Shown here: positions 42,041 to 50,865 of the stretch, piece by piece
How positions within the stretch are numbered: position 1 is the stretch's first letter
Layout of the letters: every line of letters starts with the position of its first letter
Assembly: GCF_000439375.1 (NCBI RefSeq)
Contig: NZ_ATMI01000003.1
Location: 62,001 to 126,000 of the forward strand
Length of the DNA stretch: 64,000 nucleotides
Direction: 5' to 3'
DNA from: Tatumella saanichensis
GTDB lineage: Bacteria > Pseudomonadota > Gammaproteobacteria > Enterobacterales > Enterobacteriaceae
Program-made: the position numbers and the translations under genes
Notes under the pieces: generated by a model
Seen by the model: only the letters and a program-made list of their open reading frames with translations
What the model was told of the DNA's origin: nothing
Database searches by the model: none

Positions 42041-43173
42041 CGTACCGTCACCTCGGGTTCAACCGAAAGTCCCAGGGGGAGCGGGTGGTTAGGGTCCAGT
42101 CCCTGATCAATATCGATTTTCACCGGTACACGCTGCACAATTTTCACAAAGTTACCGGTGGCATTCTCTGCTGGGAATGCGGAGAAATGAGACCCAGATC
42201 CCATTTGAATACTGTCCACGTGCCCTTGTAACTTGAGGTCCGGGAAGGCATCAACGCTGAGGGTCACTTTGTCGCCCGGTTTCATATATTGCAGTTGAGA
42301 CTCTTTGAAGTTAGCCGTCACCCAGATATTTGGGGAAACCAGTGAAAACATACTGCTGCCGGCCTGGACTAAGCTACCTTGATCGACATTACGGCGGGTC
42401 ACATAACCGGACGTTGGGGCAGTGATGCGGGTATAGGAGAGGTTCAATTGCGCAGTATCGAGTTGAGCCTGTGCCTGAGTCACTTGCTGACGCTTTGCCT
42501 CGACCAGGGTCTGTTGTTGGCGCAGTTGTAGTTCAACCTGTGAAGCGACGGCGACCTGTGCTTCGGCATTCTGATATTCGGCTTGTGCGGAACGCCACTG
42601 TGCGGTGGCTGCATCAATATTGTTTTGTGAAGTGGCTTTCGGATCAACACCATGTTGACGGTGATAGGCAGCGGCGGCATTGTTCAGCTCAGCTTTTGCC
42701 CGAGCAAGGTTAGCCAAGGCCTGCTGTTTCTGAGCCGGGTACTGGACTTTTGCCAGTGCATACTGTGCTTGTGATTGTCCGTACTGGGCCTGTGCCAAGG
42801 CCAGTTGCGCTGTAGCCTGGTCTTGTTGAGCAATGGCATCCCGTGGGTCAATCACCGCCAGTAGGTCCCCTTGGTTGACTTTCTGATTATCGCGAACCAG
42901 AAGCTGGGTAACGTAGCCGGAAACGCGAGGGGAAATGACCACCGCGTTGCCGTCGGTAAAGGCATCATCGGTAGTTTCAATACCTCGGTTCATCAACCAG
43001 TAAATGACTGCAGCAATGACGATGAGGATCACCACAATAACGAGGATCACCAACGGCTTTTTTCCTGGACGTTTACGTTCATCCTTAGCGTTAGGTTGCT
43101 TATCTTCTGCTGAACTGTCTCGGTGATCCTCACCGGAGGAAGGTGCCTGCTTACCCTGAGTGTCTTCGGTCAT
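42037..43173 (-). CDS. EmrA-like membrane fusion protein (HlyD family)
   Basis: The 378-residue adaptor has a charged cytosolic N-terminus of about 38 residues rich in Lys, Asp and Glu, and one membrane segment (about 43-62). The barrel-sandwich halves include 'TDDAFTDGNAVVISPRVSGYV' and 'TAPTSGYVTRRNVDQGSLV', separated by a Gln/Ala-rich coiled coil (about 115-235). It links the EmrB-like pump to the outer membrane channel. It is the first gene of the three-gene operon; no regulator gene adjoins it. Confidence 0.93.
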   Translation of the reverse strand: MTEDTQGKQAPSSGEDHRDSSAEDKQPNAKDERKRPGKKPLVILVIVVILIVIAAVIYWLMNRGIETTDDAFTDGNAVVISPRVSGYVTQLLVRDNQKVNQGDLLAVIDPRDAIAQQDQATAQLALAQAQYGQSQAQYALAKVQYPAQKQQALANLARAKAELNNAAAAYHRQHGVDPKATSQNNIDAATAQWRSAQAEYQNAEAQVAVASQVELQLRQQQTLVEAKRQQVTQAQAQLDTAQLNLSYTRITAPTSGYVTRRNVDQGSLVQAGSSMFSLVSPNIWVTANFKESQLQYMKPGDKVTLSVDAFPDLKLQGHVDSIQMGSGSHFSAFPAENATGNFVKIVQRVPVKIDIDQGLDPNHPLPLGLSVEPEVTVR

Positions 43174-43364
43174 GCCTGTTCCTGCCTTTAAACGTGAAAG
43201 TGTGACAAAACGCTTTAACTTCAGTTTGTTATACTAGGAATGTGCTGCACACAACAGCCTGAACCTTGCCGCGGATTGCCACAAAACTGCTTTTATCATT
43301 AGCGTTGAAGGCAGAAAAATCAATAGTGAGAGGAATTTAACTGTGAAAGGCTGCGATACAATCA

Positions 43365-43394
43365 AACTGTCGCTGCCGGTAGACAGCGACAGTT
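43365..43394 (-). terminator. Hairpin after yfeH
   Basis: AACTGTCGCTG (43365-43375) and CAGCGACAGTT (43384-43394) are perfect 11-bp arms placed directly after the yfeH stop. Only a short TTTGATT follows on the minus strand, so termination may be partial. Confidence 0.65.
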
Positions 43395-43402
43395 ACTATA
43401 GG

Positions 43403-44410
43403 TTAGTCGTTAGCCGCCGTTGCGGCATCTGCATTCTGCTGTGCGTCTTTTTCGCTCAGTTTTCGGTAATGGCGAGCAATAAAAGAGCATGCCATTAACT
43501 GAACCTGATGGAAGATCATCAGGGGCAGAACAAGGATACCAATAACGCTGGCTGGAAACAGGATATTGGCCATAGGTACGCCGTTGGCTAGGCTCTTTTT
43601 CGAGCCACAGAACAGAATGGTAATTTCATCTGGGCGTTTGAAGCCAAAGGCGCGGGCTGCTACCACGTTAATGATTAACACGACTGCCAGCAGTCCCAGG
43701 CAGCCGACCACAATCAGCAGCAGGGTCATCACATTAACCTGGTGCCAAATACCGTTTACCACGGCTTCACTAAAGGCGGAGTAGACGACCAGCAGAATCG
43801 ATGTCTGATCAGTTTTACCGATCAGTGAGCGATGTTTCTCGACCCAGGCACCGATCCAGCGACGGGAAAAGTGACCGAGCAGGAATGGAACCAGCAGTTG
43901 CAACATGATTTTACCGACCTGCTCAAGACCGTTACCTGGGGCATCACTGTGTACATGCATGACGAGGCCGACCAGCAGTGGTGAGACAAAAATCCCTAAC
44001 AGGCTGGAAGCAGAGGCGGCGCACACTGCAGCGGCGACATTGCCACCGGCCAACGAGGTGAAGGCAATGGAAGACTGTACGGTTGCAGGCAGAATACACA
44101 GGTAGAGAAAGCCGCTGTATAACTCTGCGGACAAAGGCAGTGGATGCCACCAGGCAAACAACAAGCCGAGGATCGGGAACATAATAAAGGTGCTGAACAT
44201 GATCCACAGATGCAATCTCCAGTGGCTGCTGCCAGCAATGATTTTGTCACGGGACAACTTGGCACCGTGCATAAAGAAAAGTAGAGCAATTGCAGCGGTG
44301 GTTAGCCATTCAAAGAAGGGAACAAAGGCACCTTTGGCAGGGAGAAAAGTGGCTAATAATACCGTGATAATCAATTTCACCATCATCGGGTCGAGGCGTA
44401 GAAATCCCAT
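43403..44410 (-). CDS. yfeH: YfeH, bile acid:sodium symporter-family transporter
   Basis: The 335-residue inner membrane protein has about nine or ten hydrophobic segments. It matches E. coli YfeH through 'FFMHGAKLSRDKIIAGSSHWRLHLW', 'CILPATVQSSIAFTSLAGGN' and 'FCGSKKSLANGVPMANILFP'. It belongs to the BASS superfamily, but its substrate is unknown. It is divergent from the LysR gene yfeR, the same pairing as in E. coli, which suggests that YfeR controls it. Confidence 0.93.
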   Translation of the reverse strand: MGFLRLDPMMVKLIITVLLATFLPAKGAFVPFFEWLTTAAIALLFFMHGAKLSRDKIIAGSSHWRLHLWIMFSTFIMFPILGLLFAWWHPLPLSAELYSGFLYLCILPATVQSSIAFTSLAGGNVAAAVCAASASSLLGIFVSPLLVGLVMHVHSDAPGNGLEQVGKIMLQLLVPFLLGHFSRRWIGAWVEKHRSLIGKTDQTSILLVVYSAFSEAVVNGIWHQVNVMTLLLIVVGCLGLLAVVLIINVVAARAFGFKRPDEITILFCGSKKSLANGVPMANILFPASVIGILVLPLMIFHQVQLMACSFIARHYRKLSEKDAQQNADAATAAND

Positions 44411-44501
44411 TGTTATTTTCCGAGCAGAAATAAAAAAGATTGTGCGGGAAAGCTTCTTAGAAATAAAATTAATTTATAAAATTTATCTATGAATAAAATT
44501 C

Positions 44502-45422
44502 ATGAATTATACCTTAAAGCAGTTACGAGTATTCGTGGCGGTGGCACGGCAGGGCAGTTTTAGCCTAGCGGGGCAGGTTATTGGCCTTAGCCAGTCGGCG
44601 GTGAGCCACAGTATCAAAGAACTGGAAGCGGAGGTTGGGGTCCGGCTATTGGATAGGACCACCCGCGAGGTTCAGCTAACACCTGCCGGAAAACAATTGG
44701 CCTCTAGACTAATGGTGCAACTGGAAGAACTGAATAATACTTTGCTGGAGTCAGGGCGTTATAATGGTCAGCGGAGTGCTACCGTTAGGGTCGCCGCCAG
44801 CCAGACGATTTCGGCACGTCTAATGCCGATGTGTTTAGCTCGGGCGCACAGCCGATTCCCGGATATCCGCATATTGCTCCAAGACAGTGTGCAGCAATCG
44901 GTTCTGCAAAGTGTGCTGAATGCTACCGCGGATTTCGGCATCGTGATTGATCCCCAAAACAGTGATGAATTTGAAAGTCAGCCGATCTTAAAGGATCCTT
45001 TTTTACTGTTGTGCCGTCAGGATGATGCGTTTGCTAAGAGCACCGATATCCATTGGCGGGACCTGGAGGATAGGGAGCTGGTATTACAGGATTATGCCTC
45101 CGGCAGTCGTGCTCTGATTGATTCCGTATTCCGCGAGCAACAACTGTCTTCAAAAGTGGTACAACAGGTTGGGCATCCGGTTACCCTTTATCCGATGGTG
45201 GAGGCGGGGATTGGTATCAGTATCTTACCGGCGCTGGCCTTACCGTTACCTGCAGGCAGTACGCTAGTGGTTAGACGCCTGTATCCTGAGGTGTTTCGGA
45301 CCTTGATGCTGATCCGTCGTAAAAATCGTTCATTGAGTCCGGCCGCAGAAGTGATCTGGCAGTTGGTAAGTGAACAGGCCACCTATCTCGGCCAGCATCG
45401 AGATTTTATCCCGCTCAGCTAA
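44502..45422 (+). CDS. yfeR: LysR-family transcriptional regulator YfeR
   Basis: The 306-residue protein starts with a winged helix-turn-helix ('LKQLRVFVAVARQGSFSLAGQVIGLSQSAVSHSIKELE') and has a C-terminal effector domain. Size, position and divergence from yfeH match E. coli YfeR, which has been linked to growth at low osmolarity. The 91-bp gap to yfeH should contain its operator. The repeat array begins about 85 bp downstream. Confidence 0.92.
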   Translation: MNYTLKQLRVFVAVARQGSFSLAGQVIGLSQSAVSHSIKELEAEVGVRLLDRTTREVQLTPAGKQLASRLMVQLEELNNTLLESGRYNGQRSATVRVAASQTISARLMPMCLARAHSRFPDIRILLQDSVQQSVLQSVLNATADFGIVIDPQNSDEFESQPILKDPFLLLCRQDDAFAKSTDIHWRDLEDRELVLQDYASGSRALIDSVFREQQLSSKVVQQVGHPVTLYPMVEAGIGISILPALALPLPAGSTLVVRRLYPEVFRTLMLIRRKNRSLSPAAEVIWQLVSEQATYLGQHRDFIPLS

Positions 45423-45505
45423 ATCGGTACTTTACTATTAAGGTCAACTGAACCTGTATAGGGCGACAAGCATTTACTGTTGAAGGGGGCTGATGGGGGT
45501 AAGAG

Positions 45506-46354
45506 GGGTCGTGCAGGATGACTCGCTACGCTCGCCCTACGGGCCGTTGCCGTGGGCAACGTTGTCTCACTGCGTTCGACACGAACCTGCGGCAGGTTCT
45601 CATCCAGCACGATTTAACGTTGGAGCACAGAAACGAAAAAAGCACCCATAAGGTGCTTTCTTCTGAATTGGTGGGTCGTGCAGGATGACTCGCTACGCTC
45701 GCCCTACGGGCCGTTGCCGTGGGCAACGTTGTCTCGCTGCGTTCGACTCGCCCCTGCAGCAGGTTCTCATCCCGCACGATTGAATTCCATTGATTAAATT
45801 TTATTAGAAACACAGAAACGAAAAAAGCACCCATGGGGTGCTTTCTTCTAAATTGGTGGGTCGTGCAGGATGACTCGCGTTGCTCGCCCTACGGGCCGTT
45901 GCCGTGGGCAACGTTGTCTCACTGCGTTCGACACGAACCTGCGGCAGGTTCTCATCCAGCACGATTTAACGTTGGAGCACAGAAACGAAAAAAGCACCCA
46001 TAAGGTGCTTTCTTCTGAATTGGTGGGTCGTGCAGGATGACTCGCGTTGCTCGCCCTACGGGCCGTTGCCGTGGGCAACGTTGTCTCACTGCGTTCGACA
46101 CGAACCTGCGGCAGGTTCTCATCCAGCACGATTTAACGTTGGAGCACAGAAACGAAAAAAGCACCCATGGGGTGCTTTCTTCTAAATTGGTGGGTCGTGC
46201 AGGATGACTCGCGTTGCTCGCCCTACGGGCCGTTGCCGTGGGCAACGTTGTCTCACTGCGTTCGACACGAACCTGCAGCAGGTTCTCATCCAGCACGATT
46301 TAACGTTGGAGCACAGAAATGAAAAAAGCACCCATAAGGTGCTTTCTTCTGAAT
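45506..46354 (-). repeat. Tandem array of five units, each with a tRNA-Lys 3'-end copy and a terminator
   Basis: The 13-bp core GGGTCGTGCAGGA recurs at 45506, 45673, 45858, 46025 and 46192, and a sixth time inside the real tRNA-Lys gene at 46359. The period is 167 bp except for one 185-bp unit. On the minus strand each copy is the last 18 nt of tRNA-Lys including CCA; the outermost copy (45506) keeps only its first part. In front of each copy, in transcript order, lie a hairpin terminator (stem AGCACC/GGTGCT, then T6) and about 100 nt of structured spacer with AACCTGC/GCAGGTT and CGTTGCC/GGCAACG stems. The array lies directly downstream of the tRNA operon. The layout resembles the rtT repeats after tyrT in E. 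coli. Confidence 0.95.
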
Positions 46355-46430
46355 TGGTGGGTCGTGCAGGATTCGAACCTGCGACCAATTGATTAAAAGT
46401 CAACTGCTCTACCAACTGAGCTAACGACCC
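46355..46430 (-). tRNA. tRNA-Lys (anticodon TTT)
   Basis: The minus strand reads as a 76-nt tRNA beginning GGGTCGTTAGCTCAGTTGGT, with TTT in a loop flanked by TTGAC and AATCAA, TTCGAAT in the T-arm, and an encoded CCA end. It is the last tRNA of the operon, equivalent to lysV. Its 3' end is the source of the repeats in the array that follows. Confidence 0.98.
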
Positions 46431-46433
46431 GTT

Positions 46434-46509
46434 TGGTGGGTGATGACGGGTTCGAACCGCCGACCCCCTCCTTGTAAGGGAGGTGCTCTACCAACTGAGC
46501 TAATCACCC
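46434..46509 (-). tRNA. tRNA-Val (anticodon TAC), third copy in the operon
   Basis: The 76-nt gene begins GGGTGATTAGCTCAGTTGGT, carries anticodon TAC between CTCCCT and AAGGAGG, and has an encoded CCA end. It is identical to the two copies upstream. It lies 3 bp from tRNA-Lys. Confidence 0.98.
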
Positions 46510-46536
46510 GAAAACGTTTTCAGGATATCATGAATC

Positions 46537-46612
46537 TGGTGGGTGATGACGGGTTCGAACCGCCGACCCCCTCCTTGTAAGGGAGGTGCTCTACCAACTG
46601 AGCTAATCACCC
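46537..46612 (-). tRNA. tRNA-Val (anticodon TAC), second copy in the operon
   Basis: Same 76-nt sequence as its neighbours. Its flanks TGAATCT (46531-46537) and AGATTCA (46613-46619) are complementary and extend the acceptor stem in the precursor RNA. Confidence 0.98.
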
Positions 46613-46659
46613 AGATTCAGATTTTCTTTCCTGTTGCAGCGGGTTACCTACCTAAGTAG

Positions 46660-46735
46660 TGGTGGGTGATGACGGGTTCGAACCGCCGACCCCCTCCTTG
46701 TAAGGGAGGTGCTCTACCAACTGAGCTAATCACCC
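46660..46735 (-). tRNA. tRNA-Val (anticodon TAC), first copy in the operon
   Basis: Same 76-nt sequence. It is the first gene after the promoter at 46753-46780, so the leader is only about 10 nt long. The order Val-Val-Val-Lys matches valU-valX-valY-lysV of E. coli. Confidence 0.98.
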
Positions 46736-46752
46736 CCGCTGTGTGGAGTCGC

Positions 46753-46780
46753 ATTATAGGGATAGTTGATTTTGAGTCAA
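46753..46780 (-). promoter_or_regulatory. Promoter of the tRNA-Val/Lys operon
   Basis: On the minus strand TTGACT (46780-46775), a 16-bp spacer, and TATAAT (46758-46753) are followed by the GC-rich discriminator GCGACTCC. This is typical of stringently controlled stable-RNA promoters. Confidence 0.88.
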
Positions 46781-47005
46781 CGCTTTTTCTGAATAAAATG
46801 TTTGTTCGTTTTAATTTTCGCCACCCTGCGGGGGTTTTGAACAAAAAGGCGTTTTTTTAACCCTTGCTAGGTAATTATAAAGGTTTAGGCCGCGCTCAGT
46901 GATTGAGGATTCACTGCCAAGTGTTAAAATACGTACACTGATTTCCGCTCTTTTTTTGGTTTTTGACATCGGTGTTCAAAAACCCGCGTCCTAAGGCAAT
47001 GTTTA

Positions 47006-48421
47006 ATGAAGATTAAGACTCGTTTTGCGCCAAGCCCTACCGGCTATTTACATGTCGGGGGTGCCCGTACCGCTCTCTACTCTTGGTTGTATGCCCGCCA
47101 TAATAAAGGTGAGTTTGTTCTTCGTATCGAAGATACCGATCTGGAACGCTCTACGCCTGAAGCCATTGCAGCCATTATGGATGGTATGAACTGGCTGAAT
47201 CTGGATTGGGATGAAGGCCCGTACTATCAGACTAAACGCTTCGATCGCTATAACCAGGTGATCGATGAGATGTTAGAAGCGAATACCGCCTATAGATGTT
47301 ATTGCTCTAAAGAGCGCTTGGAAACGCTGCGCGAAACCCAGATGGAAAACGGCGAAAAGCCACGTTACGACGGGCGCTGCCGTGACAGCCATGAACATCA
47401 CAGTGATGATGAGCCTTGCGTGGTCCGTTTTCGTAACCCTCAGGAAGGCTCGGTGATCTTTGATGATCAGATCCGCGGCCCGATTGAATTCAGTAACCAG
47501 GAATTGGATGATCTGATCATTCGCCGTACCGACGGTTCACCAACCTATAACTTCTGTGTGGTGATCGATGACTGGGATATGGAGATCACCCACGTCATCC
47601 GTGGTGAAGACCATATCAACAACACACCACGTCAGATTAATATCCTGAAAGCTATCGGGGCGCAGGTACCGGTGTATGCCCACGTTTCGATGATCCTCGG
47701 TGATGACGGTAAGAAATTGTCCAAGCGTCACGGTGCCGTCGGCGTTATGCAGTACCGTGATGATGGCTATCTGCCGGAAGCCTTGCTGAATTATCTGGTG
47801 CGTATGGGCTGGGCCCATGGCGATCAGGAGATTTTCTCCGTGGCAGAAATGACCGAGCTGTTCCGTCTGGATGCAGTGAGCAAATCTGCCAGTGCGTTCA
47901 ACACTGAAAAACTGCAATGGCTGAACCACCACTACATCAATACGCTACCGGCGGATTATGTGGCGACCCAGCTTCAATGGCATATTGAACAGCAGAACAT
48001 CAACACTGCTACCGGTCCGTCATTGGCGGAGCTGGTGGGTCTGCTAGGTGAGCGTTGTAAGACACTGAAAGAGATGGCGGAAAGCTGTCGCTATTTCTAC
48101 GAAGACTTCGCAGAGTTTGATGCTGATGCAGCCAAGAAACATCTGCGACCTGTAGCTCGTCAGCCGCTGGAAACTGTTTCGGCTAAACTCGCCGCCATCA
48201 CCGACTGGACTGCAGAGAATGTTCATCACGCCATCCAAGCGACCGCTGACGAACTCGAAGTGGGAATGGGTAAAGTGGGTATGCCATTGCGTGTAGCCGT
48301 AACCGGAGCAGGGCAGTCACCTGCACTAGACGTAACAGTCTGTGCCATCGGACAGCAACGTAGCATTGCTCGTATCGAACAGGCTCTGGCCTTTATCGCC
48401 ACCCGCGAAGCTCAGGGTTAA
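47006..48421 (+). CDS. gltX: Glutamyl-tRNA synthetase
   Basis: GltX charges tRNA-Glu with glutamate. The 471-residue class I enzyme has the E. coli length, the HIGH-type motif '[16 protein letters not shown]' at the start and the KMSKS-type motif '[11 protein letters not shown]'. The zinc-binding region has 'CYCSKERLE' and a later Cys in 'DGRCRDS'. The anticodon-binding helices fill the C-terminal third. It is divergent from the tRNA-Val/Lys operon and ends at a bidirectional hairpin shared with yfeC. Confidence 0.97.
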   Translation: MKIKTRFAPSPTGYLHVGGARTALYSWLYARHNKGEFVLRIEDTDLERSTPEAIAAIMDGMNWLNLDWDEGPYYQTKRFDRYNQVIDEMLEANTAYRCYCSKERLETLRETQMENGEKPRYDGRCRDSHEHHSDDEPCVVRFRNPQEGSVIFDDQIRGPIEFSNQELDDLIIRRTDGSPTYNFCVVIDDWDMEITHVIRGEDHINNTPRQINILKAIGAQVPVYAHVSMILGDDGKKLSKRHGAVGVMQYRDDGYLPEALLNYLVRMGWAHGDQEIFSVAEMTELFRLDAVSKSASAFNTEKLQWLNHHYINTLPADYVATQLQWHIEQQNINTATGPSLAELVGLLGERCKTLKEMAESCRYFYEDFAEFDADAAKKHLRPVARQPLETVSAKLAAITDWTAENVHHAIQATADELEVGMGKVGMPLRVAVTGAGQSPALDVTVCAIGQQRSIARIEQALAFIATREAQG

Positions 48422-48432
48422 TCCAGCTAGAC

Positions 48433-48456
48433 ACCGGAAACCCTCGGGTTTCCGGT
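48433..48456. terminator. Terminator hairpin between convergent gltX and yfeC
   Basis: ACCGGAAACCC (48433-48443) and GGGTTTCCGGT (48446-48456) are perfect arms with a very short loop, followed by TATTCTC. It starts 11 bp after the gltX stop and touches the yfeC stop. Confidence 0.7.
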
Positions 48457-48815
48457 TATTCTCGGTCTTCAAGCAGACCCAGCCGTAGCAGCACGCCGCG
48501 GATCCCTTCCCGTAATAACAGTCCGCTGAGTTGTTCTTTCTCCCGCTGGCTCATCTGGTCGATGCTGCTTAGCAATAATGCAGTCAGACGCTGGTCACCG
48601 CTAAAATAGTGCCCAATAGGTTCTGCTGCAGGCCGTACGGTGCTAAGAAACTGTTCAACCTCAGCATCGATATGGATAAGACGCGCTTTACCACCTTGGA
48701 CACCGGGTTTGTGCACCGTTTTCCAACCCTGTCGTTTGATCCATTTATTGATGGTTTGTCGGCTGTAGCCAGTTTCTATCGCCAATTGTTCCGGGGTCAT
48801 CCATTCCTTTGTCAC
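48456..48815 (-). CDS. yfeC: YfeC, small DUF1323 DNA-binding protein
   Basis: The 119-residue protein has an N-terminal MerR-like or winged helix-turn-helix: 'MTPEQLAIETGYSRQTINKWIKRQGW', then 'HKPGVQGGKARLIHID'. The C-terminal tail 'LLLREGIRGVLLRLGL' fits YfeC rather than its paralog YfeD, which E. coli also has near gltX. Only one copy is present here. Target genes are unknown. Confidence 0.88.
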   Translation of the reverse strand: MTKEWMTPEQLAIETGYSRQTINKWIKRQGWKTVHKPGVQGGKARLIHIDAEVEQFLSTVRPAAEPIGHYFSGDQRLTALLLSSIDQMSQREKEQLSGLLLREGIRGVLLRLGLLEDRE

Positions 48816-49032
48816 AGTGCATCCTTTGCTGAGAGTGATTACGTTTTCATCTTACAGGGAAAGGTAACGTGTCCCAGTCGAAAAGAAAAGTCCATACGCT
48901 GTGCTCGGAGACCCGGGTCGCGGAAATGGCCGGCTTTACGCTGTATCAGTAAACTTTATGAGTAACAATAGGGTGTTAGTTATCCTCGTTGCTGGCTTTT
49001 TCAGCAATCGGAAAGGGTTTTTAAATTTGCCG

Positions 49033-49061
49033 TTGACACCTTTGCGCCGGTTTCATATTAT
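49033..49061 (+). promoter_or_regulatory. Promoter of the tRNA-Ala pair
   Basis: TTGACA (49033-49038), a 17-bp spacer and TATTAT (49056-49061), followed by the GC-rich discriminator GCCGTCCG. It lies 37 bp before the first tRNA-Ala. Confidence 0.92.
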
Positions 49062-49098
49062 GCCGTCCGTCAGGTGACCCCTGACAACTTTTCGGACT

Positions 49099-49174
<76 letters not shown>

Positions 49175-49215
49175 TCTTCTTGTTGAAGAGTAGGCTCCGA
49201 AAAGATTCCAGATGT

Positions 49216-49291
<76 letters not shown>

Positions 49292-49487
49292 CTTCAGATT
49301 TCCTTTTCCAAAATATTCCTTATCTTTCTTTTCCCTTGTTCTCCTAGCCGTTCTCTTTTCCGATTATTTATTCGTCATTCTGGTGATTATCATCCCTGTC
49401 TCTGTAAGTTGATCACGGTAATATTGATTTATTACGTTCCTTCACTACAGTTAACAGCAAGTTATGTAATGATAATGAGAATAATCG

Positions 49488-50669
49488 ATGAAAATTAAAG
49501 GTATTAACGAAGGCTTCTTCGTGCTGCTACTACTGCTCAGTACGGTTGCATTCTGTATGGTGCTTAAAGCTTATTACTCGTCCATTTTCTGGGCATTATT
49601 GCTAGCATTATTGTTCTATCCCCTAAAAACCCGGTTACGTAAAATGCTAGGGGAAAAGAACGGTCTTGCTGCGATAATTACTTTGCTAATCATCTGTTTG
49701 ATCGTGTTCATCCCGCTGGTGGTAGTGATGAGTTCACTGGCCTATGAAGGAAGCACCCTTTATAACAGTCTGCAGCAGAATAACCATGTGCTGTCCACCT
49801 CGCTGCGCACGGTGATCCAGCATTTGCCAGCGTTTGCCCAAAACTTTCTGCAGCAGCATAATCTGACTAATGTCGATGCACTGCAACAGAAAATCTCCGG
49901 TCTCGCGATGCAAGGTAGTCAGACTCTAGCGAGCAGTGCACTGGTGATCGGTCAGGGGACCTTCAGCTTTACCGTTGGATTCGTCATCATGCTGTATCTG
50001 CTGTTTTTCTTCCTGAAAGACGGTGCTTATCTGACCGGATTGATCCTTAATGCACTGCCATTAACTAAATATGTTAAACATCACCTGTTTACTAAGCTGG
50101 CCGCTGTCTCTAAAGCAACGGTGAAAGGAACAGTGGTAGTGGCTATCGTACAGGGTGCCTTGGGCGGTCTGGCCTTCTGGTTCCTGGGCGTTGAAGGCAG
50201 TGTCCTATGGGGCGCACTGATGGCTTTCCTGTCACTGGTACCCGCGGTCGGTTCTGCCATTATCTGGGTACCGGTGGCGGTGTACTTCCTAGCAGCAGGG
50301 CCGTTATGGAAAGGGATCTTCTTGGTGGTGTTCTTTATCGTGGTCATTGGGCTGGTGGATAATATTCTGCGTCCGATCTTGGTGGGTAAAGAGACTCGCA
50401 TGCCGGACTATCTGGTACTGATTGCTACCCTTGGTGGGATGGAGTTATTCGGGATTAATGGTTTTGTGATTGGTCCGTTAATTGCCGCACTGTTTATTGC
50501 CTGCTGGAACCTGTTGTCAGGACGAAACACTCAGCAGAACTCTGATAAGATCGATGAGGATTTCATCTCTGAAGGCCGTGAGTACGAGCTAAGCCAAGCA
50601 GAACTGACAAAAGCGAAAGAGTTAGCGGCGTTGGCAAAAGAGCGAGAGAAACAGAACGCTGCTCAGTAA
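49488..50669 (+). CDS. AI-2E family (PerM-like) inner membrane transporter
   Basis: The 393-residue protein has seven or eight hydrophobic segments in the pattern of the AI-2 exporter/PerM superfamily. Conserved blocks are 'FVIMLYLLFFFLKDG', 'GLAFWFLGVEGSVLWGALMAFLSLVPAVG' and 'DNILRPILVGKETRMPDYLVLIATLGGMELFG'. It resembles no single E. coli member (YdiK, TqsA, PerM, YhhT) closely enough to name it. The C-terminal 50 residues are charged and Lys/Glu-rich. A Fur-like AATGATAATGAG stretch overlaps the ribosome binding site, and a terminator follows. Confidence 0.88.
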   Translation: MKIKGINEGFFVLLLLLSTVAFCMVLKAYYSSIFWALLLALLFYPLKTRLRKMLGEKNGLAAIITLLIICLIVFIPLVVVMSSLAYEGSTLYNSLQQNNHVLSTSLRTVIQHLPAFAQNFLQQHNLTNVDALQQKISGLAMQGSQTLASSALVIGQGTFSFTVGFVIMLYLLFFFLKDGAYLTGLILNALPLTKYVKHHLFTKLAAVSKATVKGTVVVAIVQGALGGLAFWFLGVEGSVLWGALMAFLSLVPAVGSAIIWVPVAVYFLAAGPLWKGIFLVVFFIVVIGLVDNILRPILVGKETRMPDYLVLIATLGGMELFGINGFVIGPLIAALFIACWNLLSGRNTQQNSDKIDEDFISEGREYELSQAELTKAKELAALAKEREKQNAAQ

Positions 50670-50689
50670 AAGCCAGCAGTGTACTGAGG

Positions 50690-50725
50690 AAAAGCCCCTG
50701 ACCGTATAGACGGGCAGGGGCTTTT
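50690..50725 (+). terminator. Intrinsic terminator after the AI-2E family gene
   Basis: AAAAGCCCCTG (50690-50700) pairs with CAGGGGCTTTT (50715-50725) and runs into T. It lies 20 bp after the stop. Confidence 0.9.
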
Positions 50726-50814
50726 TAGTGTCCGCAGAGTCGGTGCAGCAGGCAGAGTAAAAGACTACGGCCCATGGATACCGGCGGTTCTACCGTCATG
50801 TTGGTGTGACGGGC

Positions 50815-50841
50815 AAAAAAAACGGGGCTAAAGTGCCCCGT
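50815..50841 (-). terminator. Intrinsic terminator after nupC
   Basis: On the minus strand ACGGGGC (50841-50835) and GCCCCGT (50828-50822) form the stem and are followed by eight T. It lies 24 bp after the nupC stop. Confidence 0.9.
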
Positions 50842-50865
50842 GGAGAATGGTATTTTGTGTACCGC

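Noticed and set aside
45506-46354. CRISPR array
   Set aside because: The repeat period is 167-185 bp and nearly the whole unit is repeated, with no short repeats and unique spacers. No cas genes are nearby.
45419-46415. Minus-strand open frames of 60-115 residues in the repeat array
   Set aside because: They run through terminators and tRNA copies, shift frame between units because the period is not a multiple of three, and resemble no protein.
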